This document shows positions 1 to 12,901 of a stretch of 64,000 nt of DNA, piece after piece (positions within the stretch are counted from its first letter, which is position 1; each line of letters opens with the position of its first letter). Made by a program: the position numbers and the translations under genes. Under the pieces are notes generated by a model. That model made no database searches. It was not told where the DNA came from and worked only from the letters and a program-made list of their open reading frames with translations. This DNA is from Coleophoma eucalyptorum (taxonomy: Eukaryota; Ascomycota; Leotiomycetes; Helotiales; Dermateaceae), in the NCBI GenBank assembly GCA_026120035.1, contig JALRME010000035.1, positions 328,648-392,647 on the forward strand, given 5' to 3'.

Positions 1-300
1 CACTACATCACTCCGACAAAATTGTGCAGTATCGTACTCACATCATGCATTCTGACCCAACTCTTCAGGTAGATGAGTCGGCCCGCAAGTGAGCTGCAAG
101 CAGATCTCGGGACCTCGTTCCTGACATTCTTTCAATCCGTTTGGTCCTCGACATCCTCTCGTGGACAGTCTCCACTTCGTCCCTGGCTCAGTTCCATATC
201 ACGAGCTACATTAATGGGATATTTTATCTAGTTGACCTATGTGATACGCAGCTCAGTAAACAATAATTTCGTGGTCTCCAATAATTTCCTAATTCCAAAA
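1..300. other. Window edge, upstream of transporter gene
   Basis: No open frame or RNA gene is visible. This is presumably the promoter and 5' leader of the transporter locus that starts at 301. Confidence 0.5.
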
Positions 301-2075
301 ATGGCACCAAGACCAAGGCTAGATGCCAACGGCAAGCGCTTTGTGGTGTACATCATGTGTGTAGCAGCAGTATATGCTTTGCTTCAAGGCTACGACCAAT
401 CCATGATGGTAAACCTACGCACCTACTTACTTTACGTCTCCTTCGCCTAACTAGTGTACTGCAGAATGGTCTCAATATCATCCCAGCATACCTCACCTAC
501 TTCAACCTAACAACCTCCAGCACGTTCTATGCCCTCAACACCTCAGTCCTCTACCTCGGCACCCTCGTCGTGACTCCCTTCTCTACCTATGTTGCCAACC
601 ACTGCGGCCGAAAATGGGGTCTGCGAATCTCTGCCATCCTCGGCATCATCGGCGCCGTTCTACAAAGCGCCGCCGTGCATGAAGCCATGTTCCTGATCGG
701 CCGCTTCATCATCGGCGCCACCATAAACGCAGGCTATGTTGTCGCACCGTCCTATATCTCCGAGACGATGCACCCGTCGTGGCGCGTCTTCATGGTCGGT
801 TTCGGCGCGGCGTCCTGGTACCTAGGCAGCATCGTCGCGTCGCTAATCACATACGGGACGCAGTATATCGGCGATGGCGCATCCAATTGGTCTTGGCGAG
901 TGCCGTCACTACTCCAGCTCTTCCCTCCGTCATCTGCCTCGCTGCCATGCACATGGTTCCCGGGTCGCCGCGCTGGCTTGTCTACCAAGACCGCGCGCCC
1001 GAAGCCCTCGAGATCTTAGTGAAGTACCACGGAAACGGCGATCCGGAGTCCGCCGTCGTTGCCCTGGAGTACAGCGAGATCGTCGACACGATCCGAAGGA
1101 GACCGAGACACAGACCACGGGCTGGAAGGAGTTCCTGCGCACCCTGCAGAATCGCCGGAGAGGCGTTATCTGCGGTGCGCTCGGCATCATGATGTACTGG
1201 TCTGGAAACAGTATCATTAGCTATTATCTCGGTACCGTGTTGGACGCGGCGGGGATCATGTCTGTTTCGACCCAGCTTGCTGTCAATATTGGATTTGCCG
1301 TGTGGGGATATGTCGTTGCTTCAGTGGCGAGTTGTTATTCGGATAGGATGGGGAGAAGACCAGCTTTTCGTGAGTTTCAATTTATTCTCTTCATTCTTTC
1401 TTCTGGTTTGGACGTGGGCCTCCTCGCTAAATTGGAGCAATAGTCATTAGTAACATCTGCATGGCCTTCCGCCTCATTATCCAGGGCGTCCTGACGAAAG
1501 TCTATGCCAGCGGCTTCACCTCAGGCGCGTCCGGCGCCGTGATCCTGATTATCTTCCTCTTCAACCTGTCCTATTCCATGGCATATACCCCGCTTGCTTA
1601 CTTGTATCCCGCTGAAGTCTGCAATTACTCTATGCGTGCCAATGGAGCCGGTCTGAATAATTTCGTTGCACATTTAGCTGGCTTTGCGGCAAGTTATGTA
1701 AGAACCACCCCCCCTGTCACTAAATGAAGACTTTCCATTTTCTCTTTTTTTGAACAAATTTTATTAAATAAAAGACTTCACCTTCATAAATAAGGAGAAT
1801 ACTAACCTTGCCTACTTCTTACTTAGTGGACGCCCTACGCAATGCGCAAAGCTTGGATTTACTATATTGTCTGCGCGGCATGGGATATCCTACAGGCGAT
1901 CTTCGTCTTTTTCTATTTCCCAGAGACGAAGGGCCTCTCGTTGGAGGAGACGGAGCTTGTTTTCGGAGAGGAGATTGGATCAGGTATTAAGATGAGTGAA
2001 ATTTTGGAGGCGGAGATGGGGGCCGATGAAGGTACTGAGAAGAAGGTTGGTGGTGTCTTGATTAGGGGTTTGTAA
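301..2075 (+). pseudogene. MFS sugar transporter, frameshifted twice
   Basis: Major facilitator sugar/hexose transporter of the plasma membrane. Exons are 301-408, 465-1369, 1444-1697 and 1827-2075; all introns have GT..AG ends and join in frame. Family signatures are present: YDQSMM in TM1, CGRKWG after TM2, PGSPRWL before the central loop, GRRPAF after TM8 and PETKGLSLEE at the C-terminal end. Exon 2 changes frame twice, each time as if one base were missing. The first is near 920-927, where WSWRVPSLLQLFP must continue as PSVICLAAMHM. The second is near 1090-1098, where EYSEIVDTIR must continue as KETETQTTGW. No short intron can explain either change because the protein is continuous across them. 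Splice sites and the remaining frame are intact, so this is either a very recent pseudogene or two base-call errors. Confidence 0.75.
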
Positions 2076-2082
2076 TGGGGTT

Positions 2083-2096
2083 GGGGGGGGGGGGGG
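2083..2096. repeat. Poly-G tract
   Basis: Fourteen consecutive G residues lie just after the transporter stop codon. It is a likely site of slippage or sequencing error. Confidence 0.8.
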
Positions 2097-3361
2097 AGGG
2101 ATCGTGAAGAAAGAGAGCGGAAGTGAAATATTGTGTTCGATGTTCTGGGTCATTTAGGTAAGGTTTTTGGTGGATTTGATTTTTATATGTTTTCTAGATA
2201 TTTTCCAGGCCGGCCTAGATTCAATTAACGAGAGAACTTATCATAAAGAGAAAAGGCCCCAAAAAAGTTTAGGATTTGGCATTGGATGCCCGAATTAGAA
2301 TTTTGAATATAGCGGAATTAAATTGGCGTTAGATATGTGTTAATTCCACTCACCTTTATGCTTCCAAAAAGCTCTGCCTGGCACAAATGGTGCACTCTTC
2401 TGCAAAATGCCGTGATGTGCTACCAAGCACAGGGGCAGTGTATCTGACAAGAATGAACTACCTGACTAAGCTCGAATCGTATTCACCCAAAGACATACAT
2501 CTGCAGAGTCGATATCAAAACACCAGGTGTGAAGCACTCCTGGTGCAATAAATTGCGCGCGGCCCCCCCTTATTTGCATAAGTTCCATGGAGAAAAGTAT
2601 GCAAGTCAACCCCCACAGCGGCAACACTCTCGACCAACCAAGATAACCCAAAGCGAACAATATCAGCTGCCAGTTGCCAAGTGCAAGTCCAGAAATAAAT
2701 AAAAAAACTTCTGGACAACGCAACTCCAAATTTTTTATGCTGCCTATATTCCTCCCTAAGTTGCTGTCTTTGTTCGCCTTGATTCTCGTGCAGTCTCAGG
2801 CGAAGGAAGACACCAGCGCTCAGTTCGGCTTCCATCGCGAAGGACCGAGTTCGAAACCCGCGCGCACAACCGACGTTGCCACGAACGATATTAACGGCCC
2901 AAAGCTTAGATTGCCGCTATGAGGTAACATTGCGCTTGGGCTCAGAACTAGCCCATACAAATCACACAGACAATACCCGTTTACCGTTTTGACCGCAGGG
3001 GGCTTTCAAGATTACGACGTCGATTAGGTGTATGTTTGACAGCGATGATCGATAGAATTATAGAGAAAGCTTCCGAAGATGTGTTCGGCAACTGAAACTT
3101 TGGTACGGACCTAGGAGAAACAAATCGCGGCATGGGTTTGAATAGGGAAATTGCGGTTTTGTGAAGGACTAGGACGATGTGAACACGTTGATGACTGGTC
3201 CGGTTTAGTTCTCGGTCTGAAACTGTCAATTTTGAGGATGCAGAGCCAAAAGGTGGTCCTGCTAAAATCCATCTCGTTGACAGTGATCATGGAATTTTCT
3301 TCTTTCTGAGGAGAAATTTCGATAAGTCTGAGTTCGGTTTCTGGTAAAACCGCAATATTAG

Positions 3362-3392
3362 CATACTCATTAGTTGTCTAGCAATGAGTATG
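3362..3392. repeat. Short inverted repeat (10-bp arms)
   Basis: CATACTCATT at 3362-3371 and its exact reverse complement AATGAGTATG at 3383-3392 are separated by 11 nt. It could form a small hairpin. There is no gene nearby to suggest a role. Confidence 0.6.
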
Positions 3393-6300
3393 ATGATCTG
3401 ATAGAAATCACATTGCTAAAATTGTCCCACAATAAGCATTTGAATTTAGAGAACGGCAAAGTAGGATTTTACCTTGAAATATGAGAATCGCTAATCAAGA
3501 GACTTAAAATTCATAGCTCCATCCCAAATCGAGCCCCAAAGTTGCAGGATAGCTTCTACCCAGGCTTCGAGCTTCACTCAATACCTCACAACTAATACTG
3601 TGAATATGCGCCAACGAATATCCTTGGCCTGACGAGCGCGCCATTCAAGTATGACATATCTGCGGGTTCGATTTTGAAAATTTCTCAAACGATGAGGTAC
3701 TGTATCCAGATCCAAAAACCTGCCTTTCAACTCTAGCTCTATGGTGCTAAGTAGGCTCTTTCTCCAAACGACTCCTTTTCATTATTTCGACCAGTCCGGT
3801 GCATATTCCGGGAAACTTCTTGGTTCTCATAAGAGTTGCAGATTTGAAGCGCTGCCGATGTCATGCTGAATTATGAGCTGAATTATGAGCAATCTTGTAG
3901 GAGCACTATTCTTGATCGGATGGGGCCAGGACCTAGTTGGCAAAGGTATTCCGAAAGCCATCTAGGGTTGCTTAGAGACTAGCGACGTTGAAGAAACTGA
4001 TGACGAAGTCTTTGAAAACACCGTTTGATCTTTCGTGAATGCATCTAAGCTTGGTTGCTAGCTTTCCTTGCGGTCCACAAGATTACAATATTCCGCCGCG
4101 ACAGATTTTGTGTACGCTCGATCACTGCGGTGCTCCAGATACGTCACCGTTTCAGGATATTCGTGGCTTTACCAGCCGGATTCCGAAACCCGCAACCCAA
4201 GATATGCATGATAAAGAATTTCCTCTACAGATCAAGATCCAGCTAACCTGATACATAGGCGTTCGCCTGCTGATAATGCGGTTATCAGATCTCCACTGTA
4301 ACGATGTACTACAAATATTGTGCTGGCGAGTTTATTGAGGGCTAAACGAACGATCGTTGGCTGGCGATTGCGGGGGATCGAGGAGGCAGACTTGGCGCTT
4401 GCTGTCCCAGGTCGGTTCTAGTCATAGTTCGTACTCGTGGGGATATCTTTTGACACCTAGATCGTTTGGTATAATCGACAACGAGGTGACGGACACGTTC
4501 TCTGCATGTTTTTCTCGAATAAGTTCGGAGTCGGAGGATATGGAATTGGGTTTGCTCGACTGTAGATAGCCCATATGTTAAACCTGACCAGATAATTGGC
4601 ATCCATAATGGTCCCAACACTATGAGAAATTACAGGATTAGCATCTTGTCTTTCGCGGTAAAATAATTTCGTTGAATATCGTTCCCAATATGCAAAGCGG
4701 CCGCAAGTTCTCCTCGTTTTTCTGCAACATTTCTCATCCTTCCCTGCTCTGGGTACAGTTTCTTGATTCAAACGAATATAACGCGGTCGTGCTTAGAGAT
4801 CCGGAATGGAAAATAAATGGTGCTCAATGCCTGATGCCTTAGATAAAACACTATGCGATCCTGTGAACTAGATGGCGCCGTTGAGAATTCGTGTTACGGT
4901 GGCGACCCTTACTTGGATAGGGCTTTCATTGATATGCGCGATCCGTTGAATAGTACGCGTTTCCACAAGTTAACGAAGCCTGTCGTGACACTTTTTCTTG
5001 TTTCGGCATGAAAATGGAATAGCCCTACAAAGCCTCGAGCCTTGGCCATGTTGCAATGTTTCTCCCCGTCGCATATATAACAGGACACCACGGGATCTTG
5101 ACATGTTATTGGTCAGCAGAGCATGAATAAATCTCTGGCCCGAGGCTTCACTTTGGCCCTCGAGAAGGTGATCCAGAATTTGAAGATCGTATTTACCACC
5201 ACATGCTTTCGCTTGCTATCATTTGTGTGCTTCAGTGTGTGTACTGGTAGCAAAATGAGCGGCAACAGATATAATCACACTGGGTATTGCGTGGCAGATC
5301 TTTCCAGGCCGAGAATGACTGAACAGAGACGGGTTTGACGGGCGGAAGTTGGCAAGATATGAATTCGAAGTGTTTGTGGTTATGAAATGAAATCTTATCA
5401 TTCATCATGCAGAAGCTTAAGCGCTAAATGACAGTGATGTTTCTTCCTCTAAGTATCGATATATTAGGAACGTATGTAGAGAAAGTTTCCAGAGCAAAGT
5501 ACTGGAATGGAAATCGGGTGGACTTGGAGTCTACTGTTGGTGACCAGTTTTGCAGCTTTTCCCATGAGATGTTGTATAACGCGACAGCATTGGATGAGAT
5601 AGCTGTAAAGTACAATTTCATTTTCTTTTATTTTCACAGGTCCACGGTGGTCATGCGAAATACGTCTCCTTGCCTCTTGCGGACTTGAAAATTCCGTGAA
5701 GTTGTCAAGATCCGTAGGAATTTGCGGATAACTCATATGAGCTTCCCAACGTGTAGTCTCCGAGTGTATACACCTATCATTTACGTTATTAGTGAGCGTA
5801 TCTAATTAATAGAGGATTTGAAGTTTTCTTAGCGAAATGACTAGGGGAAGCATTCCTCATATTGTAGGGTGAGTTTGGAGTATGATTCATGTGCGTTTGG
5901 TTAGACCCCGAAGCCGTTGAAAAGAATCCAAAGGGTAAACTGGCAGTGGAGTAAATTCAAACAGCCTCCTAAGGTGAGAGAGTCTCGTATGACAGCCTGT
6001 CCATAAAATACTCGGTGTGATACAATCAAACAGAGTTGCTGCAAAGCTTTCAGCGCGTGAACCTCTATGGGTGCAGCATACTGCGTGTATGATGTTTCGT
6101 TATACCAACACCAATTAAAGGCGGAAAGCAACAGCGGCTACGGCCTGAAAGTTCTTTGATACAATATACTCCATTTTGAGTCGCAAGTGAAAGAACCGAA
6201 AAACGTAGACCTTTGTATGGGAACAATTGGGAAAGACTATTTCATCATTGTCTGCCATAATTCAGGGTTCGCTTGCTCTCTTTAGATAGGCAACGAGACT

Positions 6301-9300
6301 TGGACGGGCCGTGACCGGTGGTCAAGAAATATCTTGCCTTTACAACGATATATTTTTCGCCTGATTCTTTTCTTCCCTGCAATACTGAATCCATATTGAA
6401 ACTTCACGTAGTATATTCGACGTGACTCTTGCTTTATGCCTCAGTGGTGCAGGGTTTGTGATCGACCATGCTCTGAAGATAGTTCAAGCGCAACAAAAAT
6501 ATATTTCGCGATGCCACAGGAAACATTTGGGACGTCAAAATTTCGTCCCAGCCTTAAGTTTTGTTGCAGGCAAGAAGATGTTTGTTTTGTCTGCGAAGGG
6601 TCGCGATAGACAGGCGCCGATTGCGGAATTCGTCTGAGACGCAGAAGGCTTAACTCGTAGACTGGGACATTGAGATGGTTCTCAATTAAAATGAATGGAA
6701 ATGAAGCTGAAGAAATTGTAATTTTGGAATTCAAGTAAACATCCTATCAGCGTACTTCTCGGAAGTCTGGAGTTTATCAGTCCTTCAAAGGTACGCGCAT
6801 AGGATATGGAGTGTCCTGCAAAGAATTCATTGAGTAGAATAAAAGCTTGTATTGAGAAACGCAAGAAGAGTACGAACGGCAAGAAGCCAGGTCGCTCAAG
6901 TGACGAGGTTCGAAGGTGAGATACGAAAGAAGACGGCTATGCAACTAAACAAAAACCCAGAACAACCCGTGGTTGCGATAGATAAACGAGTCTAGACCAC
7001 CGCATCTGGCCTCAAGAGGAATGATTTCGGACCAAAAGGGTCCTTGACGATGCTCATCGTAAGCTTCACCCCTTTGAGGTAAACTTGCTTGCTACATCAG
7101 CGCAAAGGAGTAGCGCAGAGTCATGAAGGATGTATCGTGGCTCAGAAAACACGACGTCGTCGCCAAACGGTATGATCGTCAAAACGTAAGGAGGTTGTAT
7201 GATCGCCAGTGCTAGAAGATTCACAGAATTGCCGTGAACGGATCTTTGCTTTGCTAGTTAATTGTCCAAACAAAATAAATTTCCCGTACGGAATGATTTT
7301 TCCGCACCGAGAAGCCGTGTACATGGCGGACTTGAGACGAGTTTGATGTACAGCAAGGAGACAGGAGATGGTTCCAACACTCGTGACCGGCACCAAAAGG
7401 AGTCAAGGTGCTGGCGCTAAAGAGGCTGTGCAGATATTGACACTCGTCTCGGTCTACAATTCTCTATGCGCCTGGTTGTAGCATCTAGAAACGTAAGGCA
7501 AACTCAGGAGAGACATACGGCCTGGCTAGATGGTTTGTCTTGTTCCATGAAGTTAACAATAGCTGTGGCAAACCGACGGGAGGGTGGCGAACACGAACGG
7601 AGGTCAAGCTTCCATGCTATGCTCGCTTGAAGAATCATCAGAATCACGTCGACATGAGACGCTCAGCCTTGAGAACTGGGGCGAGACTTTCGCCCCTCCC
7701 CCTATCCCTGAGCGGGGCATGCCAGTGCTCTGCTCGACGTGGGTTGCCGAACGTGATAGGACGATGAGAAAGGTTCTCGACCAGGGATTCCGCACACCGG
7801 CTTAAGCTTAACCCCTCGTCTTCGTGTTATTGCCGTCTGGTATACTTCGTACAAGAACTATTGCACAGGAGTAGGGATGTCTCTTACTTCCTTCCGTGCC
7901 TTTACTTGAGACCATGTATGTACCGTACCTTACCTACAGTATGCTTAAGATACGAGATAAGCGACTCGCTTAGTTGGTTGATTCTGTCCAGGCCCGCGAA
8001 CGAGTTCACATCACACGTTTCGGGCCGTCACTTGCTCCGACGACTCTAATGTCTAATCCAACAACAGCAACAACAATACAGCCGACCAAACATCTAAGAA
8101 ACGGCCTTTGAAACATCCAGCCCTCGCTATAAACAAATCAGTGCCAAGTCATTCATTGCCTAGCTGTCAAGTACGAACCTGTAGCATTTGCATCTCATGC
8201 CATAAATCGGATACCAGTTCACCGCACTTTGAGATGTCGTCCGAACATACCGTTTTCGTCACCAATCCGAGGTGCGGCACTATAAGGGCGTGCACAATGA
8301 ATGATGCCAGACGGCCTAGATACGGATTATCTTGAATGCCAGTATCAGGGTAAATTTGAGATATTCAGCCGTCACCAATTGGTCCATTGCCTCCTGTTGA
8401 GGTGGCTGAGCGCCCATTCCGCAACAGTCGTTGTCGCCAAGAGTTGGGACTATGTTCCAAACGGCGCAACCGAGCGTTTGACTGCCTCTTTGGGCTCGTG
8501 TCGCGATTTTTCAATGCCATCGTTGTTCTGAACTCTACCCCACGATGTGCAGTTTTCCAGGGTCAACCCTCCCAAAATGGTCGCTGGTGTGCCTTGCGTC
8601 CTCTCCACTGGGCCTATGATCTCCGTGATGAGCGCTCCCTACAGGGTCCACGGCAGTTGCGTGGGCATGGAGTTGTTTGACGATCGACAGCATCCCCGAA
8701 CGAACCTTCTTCAAATCTCTTCCCTCTCAACACACAGACTGTTCTGGCGTAAGACACCCCGCTAGAGGACCGAAAAACAAAACGGATCCAATTGTGCTGT
8801 GGGATTTCCAGTGCATGCCAAAGGCGGCCAAACCTCAAACTCGCAGAGCCTCAGCCCTGAGGGAACGGCGAAGGAAACCATGTAACAATCCCGTGAATCT
8901 TCTCCAGTAATCGACGTCGAGGCAGCGGAGCCCTGGCTACGCATTGCCATCCATTTCGGAAGCCAGCCTCTCGCATCGTTTGTTCTCAACTAGAGTCAGA
9001 CTATCCGCCGCAGCGTCACTTGGGCAGCCCCATTGAATAGCTTGAGCTTCTGGGATCTCCATCCAATCGCTACATGGTCCGAAAGAGATGCATCTCAGCT
9101 CTACTCAGCCGCGCCGCAATTTCTGCTGATCTGAATTAGTAGTGCTCAGATGTGATACTCGTCTCGGAGAAGTATCACCAAACTTCTGTCATGACAGGAG
9201 AGGGACGTTTCCAAACGGGCCCCAAGTTTGCTCTCGCCAACGCAATGCTGCCGCAGCCACCAGCCCGCGGCATCCGGTCTTTTGAGTACCAAGCTTTACC

Positions 9301-9334
9301 AAGGATCTCTTGGAAGTCTTGTGCATTCGAATTC

Positions 9335-9430
9335 TATAAGAGCATCGAGAAATCCCACCAGTATCATCTTTTTTTCATCATCAGCATCTTCAGCATCTTC
9401 TTTACTTCTCTTCTTAATTCTCTTCTTTAC
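9335..9430 (+). promoter_or_regulatory. TATA box and CT-rich leader of Egh16-like gene
   Basis: TATAAG at 9335-9340 is followed by a pyrimidine-rich TTC/CTT stretch from about 9367 to 9430, ending some 80 bp before the ATG at 9511. A TATA box plus CT-rich start region is the usual layout of strongly expressed ascomycete genes, and it fits the strong codon bias of the gene downstream. Confidence 0.5.
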
Positions 9431-9510
9431 CAGCCCGGCGCTGTAACATTTCAAACTTCAACTATCTTTAATCACCTTTAGTCTTTCAGATTCTTCCAAA
9501 CACCTTCAAG

Positions 9511-10409
9511 ATGCAATACCAATCAGCAGCTCTTATTGTGGCTTTCGCCGCCACCAATGTCTTCGCCCACGGTGTCATTGACTCCGTTGTCGGTGCCAAC
9601 GGTGTTACCATGCCAGGTCTCTCCGGTAAGCTTCATCTTCGACACCTTCAGTCTTCTGGGCATCAACTAACAATCATCTAGTCGCTGATGGAACTCCTCG
9701 TGATTGCCCATCCCCAGGATGCGGTGCTGAGGCCGATACCACTGTCTTCAAGGCCAACGCTGGTGCTCTCGGAAAGACCGCCACTGGAGCTGTCTCTGCC
9801 TCCAAGATGGTCGCTGTCTTCATGGATGGTGCCAACGCCAACTCCACTGCCACTGTCAAGGCCCGTGAGGAGCACGAGGCAATGATGCTCCGCCGCAGCT
9901 TGGCCAAGCGTGCCGACAACGGTGGAACCAAGACCCCAGCCGGTACCAAGGAGACTGCCGTCAAGGCCTCCACCGGTATGGGTGTCACCCAGGGTATGCC
10001 AACCACCTCCGATGCTGGTGTTGTCACCATGACCTTCCACCAGGTCAACCAGGACGGTGCTGGACCTCTCACCGCTGCCGTTGATGCTACCTCCGGAGGA
10101 GCTGATGCTTCCGCCTTCAAGGCCGCTGACGTTACCACCAACGTCCCAGGTATCGGCATTGGCGGTCTCTCCGCTGCCCAGACCATGGACTTCCCAGTCG
10201 CCATCCAAATGCCAGCTGGCATGACCTGCTCCGGCTCCGTCGCTGGTGCCTCCAACGTCTGCGTTGCCAAGCTCCAGAACAGCGCTCTTGCTGGACCATT
10301 CGGTGGATCCGTTGCATTCACCCAATCCCCAGCTGCCAAGAAGCGTGCCATCGAGTACAACCTCAGCAAGCGCCGTTTCGCCCGCGCTCTCGCTGCCGAT
10401 GAGGAGTAA
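9511..10409 (+). CDS. Egh16/MAS-like secreted cell-surface protein
   Basis: Exons 9511-9625 and 9682-10409 join as LSVADGTPRDC and give 280 residues. The N-terminus is a signal peptide (about residues 1-19, cut before HGVIDSV). Four cysteines are visible, in DCPSPGCG, MTCSG and NVCVA. The sequence resembles the Egh16 family (Blumeria gEgh16, Magnaporthe MAS/GAS appressorial proteins), whose members are secreted or surface proteins induced during infection or development; the biochemical activity is not known. Codons are overwhelmingly C-ending or the preferred T-ending ones, unlike its neighbours, which suggests high expression. Dibasic sites (LAKR|ADNG, AKKR|AIEY, SKRR|FARA) could be cut by a Kex2-type protease. 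Upstream and downstream are gene-free, so it stands alone. Family assignment is by recognition of the overall pattern, not by a search. Confidence 0.8.
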
Positions 10410-12130
10410 ATTTGCTCTCAGCAGTGATTTCTTCCTGGGGGTGCTTTAAAGACTATACCACGACGATATAATACTGGGTGCTGTTTCCTTTCTCAAAGTT
10501 TGTTGGACGATAGATGCGACTGTTTTTCGGTGGATTTCCTTGTTCTCTTCTGATGTGGTGGATGTCCTTGGGGTTTGGCAAGAATCTGTGATTCAGTCAT
10601 TCTTTAGGGAGGCAGGTGGACTTGTTACATAAATAGTCAGCAGTGAATTGACTTTATACTTTCCTTAAAATAATTGATGCTCGATCAAAAAAATTCCGTT
10701 GTTTACTTTTGTGATTGTGTATTCATGGCCTTGCAGTGACTGAGGCTGGTCGCATAGTTTCCTACTCAGGGCCTGTGGACATTGTATGACGGGCTGTGTA
10801 TTCTTGGGGCTCTTTGTGGTCCATATTTCCTTTGTTTTCAATACATATGTCTCGAATCCACCCAGTTCTCACGTTCCCAAGAAATTTACCTCTCTAAGCC
10901 TCCAATATAAAAACATCCCCCAGATCAGCATTCTGACGCAACCTCTCCAAAAGTCTATCTTAGCTCGCTACTCATCCGTCTCAATTAGCTCGCAAAATCC
11001 TCCCGCCACTGCCAAGAAGATAAGATAGGCATACTTTAATCAAACAGCACAAACCCTTAGACGCGCAACAACTAGCGCCAGTTAAGGACCACCACCGGGT
11101 TTCGGAATGGCCTGAAACGAGTCGTGAGGTCACACCCGCGAGCTCGAAACGCGGGCTCAGGTGAGCCGGAGTGACGACGCGAGCTAAAGGTAGAGGAGGC
11201 AGAGAATGACGCACAGCAAGTCTTTGTTTTGTTTTGGTTTTGGTTTTTTATTTTCAGTCTTGCTGTCGAATATTAGATTTGGAGCATGGGCGTGCGGACT
11301 GGCTGCTTGTTTTGTTGTGGTTGCTGAACATCTGGGGGATCTTGCTGTCAGGGAGGCGTGGGTGGGATTGATACAGTCCAGGACTTTCCACCACTATGAA
11401 TGAAATGGAATTGGGAGGCTGTATGAAATGTCTCACTCAGTCACTATTTCCGGAGTTGTACTTGACAGATTCAATCACATAGAGCTTTGGTTTTTTCCAA
11501 GAACTTGGCAAGAACTTAAGCTTCATGGCGCCGGGTGAGGCTTCGACTTTGTACGTAGGGGAGCCAAGTAGCGAGGAGCGAGGACAGTCGCCGAGGCGCT
11601 TTTGACCCGATATCTTCGTTCTTGGTATTTTTAGTTCATACCAAAAGTTCTTGAGGTCTATTCTCCTTGATTCCGAGAATTTCCGGGCATCTTTTTTGGG
11701 CATATCCTGATGTCCTGGTGGCAAAGGACGGCAAAGATACGGCGCTGCTTGGTGATCCCTAACCCCCCTCCTTGAAAAGGCGTTGCTCAGAAAATGGCCA
11801 GAGAAAGAGTAGAAATTCAATGGGATTTTGACAATAAAATCTGCTTCTAATTTCCTCCTTGGATGCCAGTTTTACCAACTTATGTTTGATTCAAACAATG
11901 CGGTAGAATTTGCACAAGTCGTGAAAAAAAGAGTTATTATTTCGGGGATGGAACTATGAAATACAAATGCGCATAGCATTACCAAAATACCCTCATCAAT
12001 ATTATAGGCATAAATTAATCTCGGAATTTCGTGTTTCTTTTATGAAACTTGCTTTGATTCCATTCTTATTATCTTGCCATCTCCTCGTCTTGTTTTATCA
12101 GGCGTATCTCACCATTCTCCCTGTACGGAA

Positions 12131-12143
12131 CCCCCCCCCCCCC
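12131..12143. repeat. Poly-C tract
   Basis: Thirteen consecutive C residues in intergenic DNA. Confidence 0.8.
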
Positions 12144-12653
12144 GGCAAAATTCCTCGATTAGCCACAACCAAGTAATTGTTTCCTCAGTCCGGTCCGCAC
12201 CTAACAAATTCATCAAGTACACGGAAGAGACACATAAACCAGGTTCAAGAAGATTATTCCTCTGCCCTAGTGAAGCGCATCATGTCATAATAAATTGACC
12301 TCCATTACAGTTCTCATTATCTCTACGTTTCGGAAATCCAAAATCGAAGACGCAAGAAGAATGGCGAAATTTCCACTAAACCGAGGCAATGAAAGGAAAA
12401 ATAGGAGTAAAATGGGGTCCTCCCACAGCTGATCCTAAGACGTTTATTCAACCAGAGGATATCCCAAAGCAAGAAAAGGGCGTATACTACCTGGATAGAA
12501 CCCAAAATATATGATTTATCACTTGAAACAATGCAATTCAAAAATTACTGCAGGTTAGTGCTTCGGTCTCTCCAGGCTGGCTTTACTTTCTTCCATATTC
12601 TCATTGTGACGAGGGCACGTGGACATTCAATTAGTTCGTGAAAGAAAGAAACC

Positions 12654-12673
12654 ATATATATATATATATATAT
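12654..12673. repeat. (AT)10 microsatellite
   Basis: Uninterrupted AT dinucleotide run in the 3' flank of the glycosyltransferase-like gene. Confidence 0.85.
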
Positions 12674-12901
12674 TACTACAGAATGCGTGTTGTATGAATA
12701 TTTTAGGATACAAAGCATCTTTATACTCCGAGGCCTAATTGAAGCCGAGTAGCCATATCCCATTTCACTTTATGTCCCACCAACGCCATTTTTAGAACTT
12801 AAGCCATATGATACATCTGTACAATCTAGAGTTGGCTAGCACCGGTGAACTAGCTGCAACCAAAACAAGGCTATAGACTGTCTATCTCCTTCGAGGTTCA
12901 A

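Larger units (their letters stand above)
2076..9510. other. 7.4-kb gene-poor stretch
   Basis: All open frames are short (110 codons or fewer) and none gives a recognisable family, signal peptide or spliceable domain on either strand. I see no terminal repeats, reverse transcriptase or transposase motifs, and no tRNA that folds. There is a run of 14 G at 2083-2096, a 10-bp hairpin at 3362-3392, and a short tandem duplication near 3869-3894. The last ~200 bp belong to the promoter of the gene at 9511. It may be heavily decayed repeat DNA or hold non-coding transcripts, but the sequence alone shows neither. Confidence 0.5.
10410..12901. other. Intergenic, no gene seen
   Basis: This is the 3' flank of the Egh16-like gene followed by about 2 kb without a credible gene. 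The longest open frame (127 codons, minus strand, 11437-11820) has no recognisable domain. A run of 13 C (12131-12143) and an (AT)10 microsatellite (12654-12673) are present. Confidence 0.5.

Noticed and set aside
2515..2835. 106-codon minus-strand frame in the gene desert
   Set aside because: No recognisable domain and no promoter or splice context.
9674..10369. Two long minus-strand open frames (231 and 215 codons) opposite the Egh16-like gene
   Set aside because: They are by-products of the strong codon bias of the plus-strand gene; the translations are Gly/Ser- or Ala/Val-rich without a domain.
11437..11820. 127-codon minus-strand frame
   Set aside because: No recognisable family, no signal peptide, no splice partner; likely chance.
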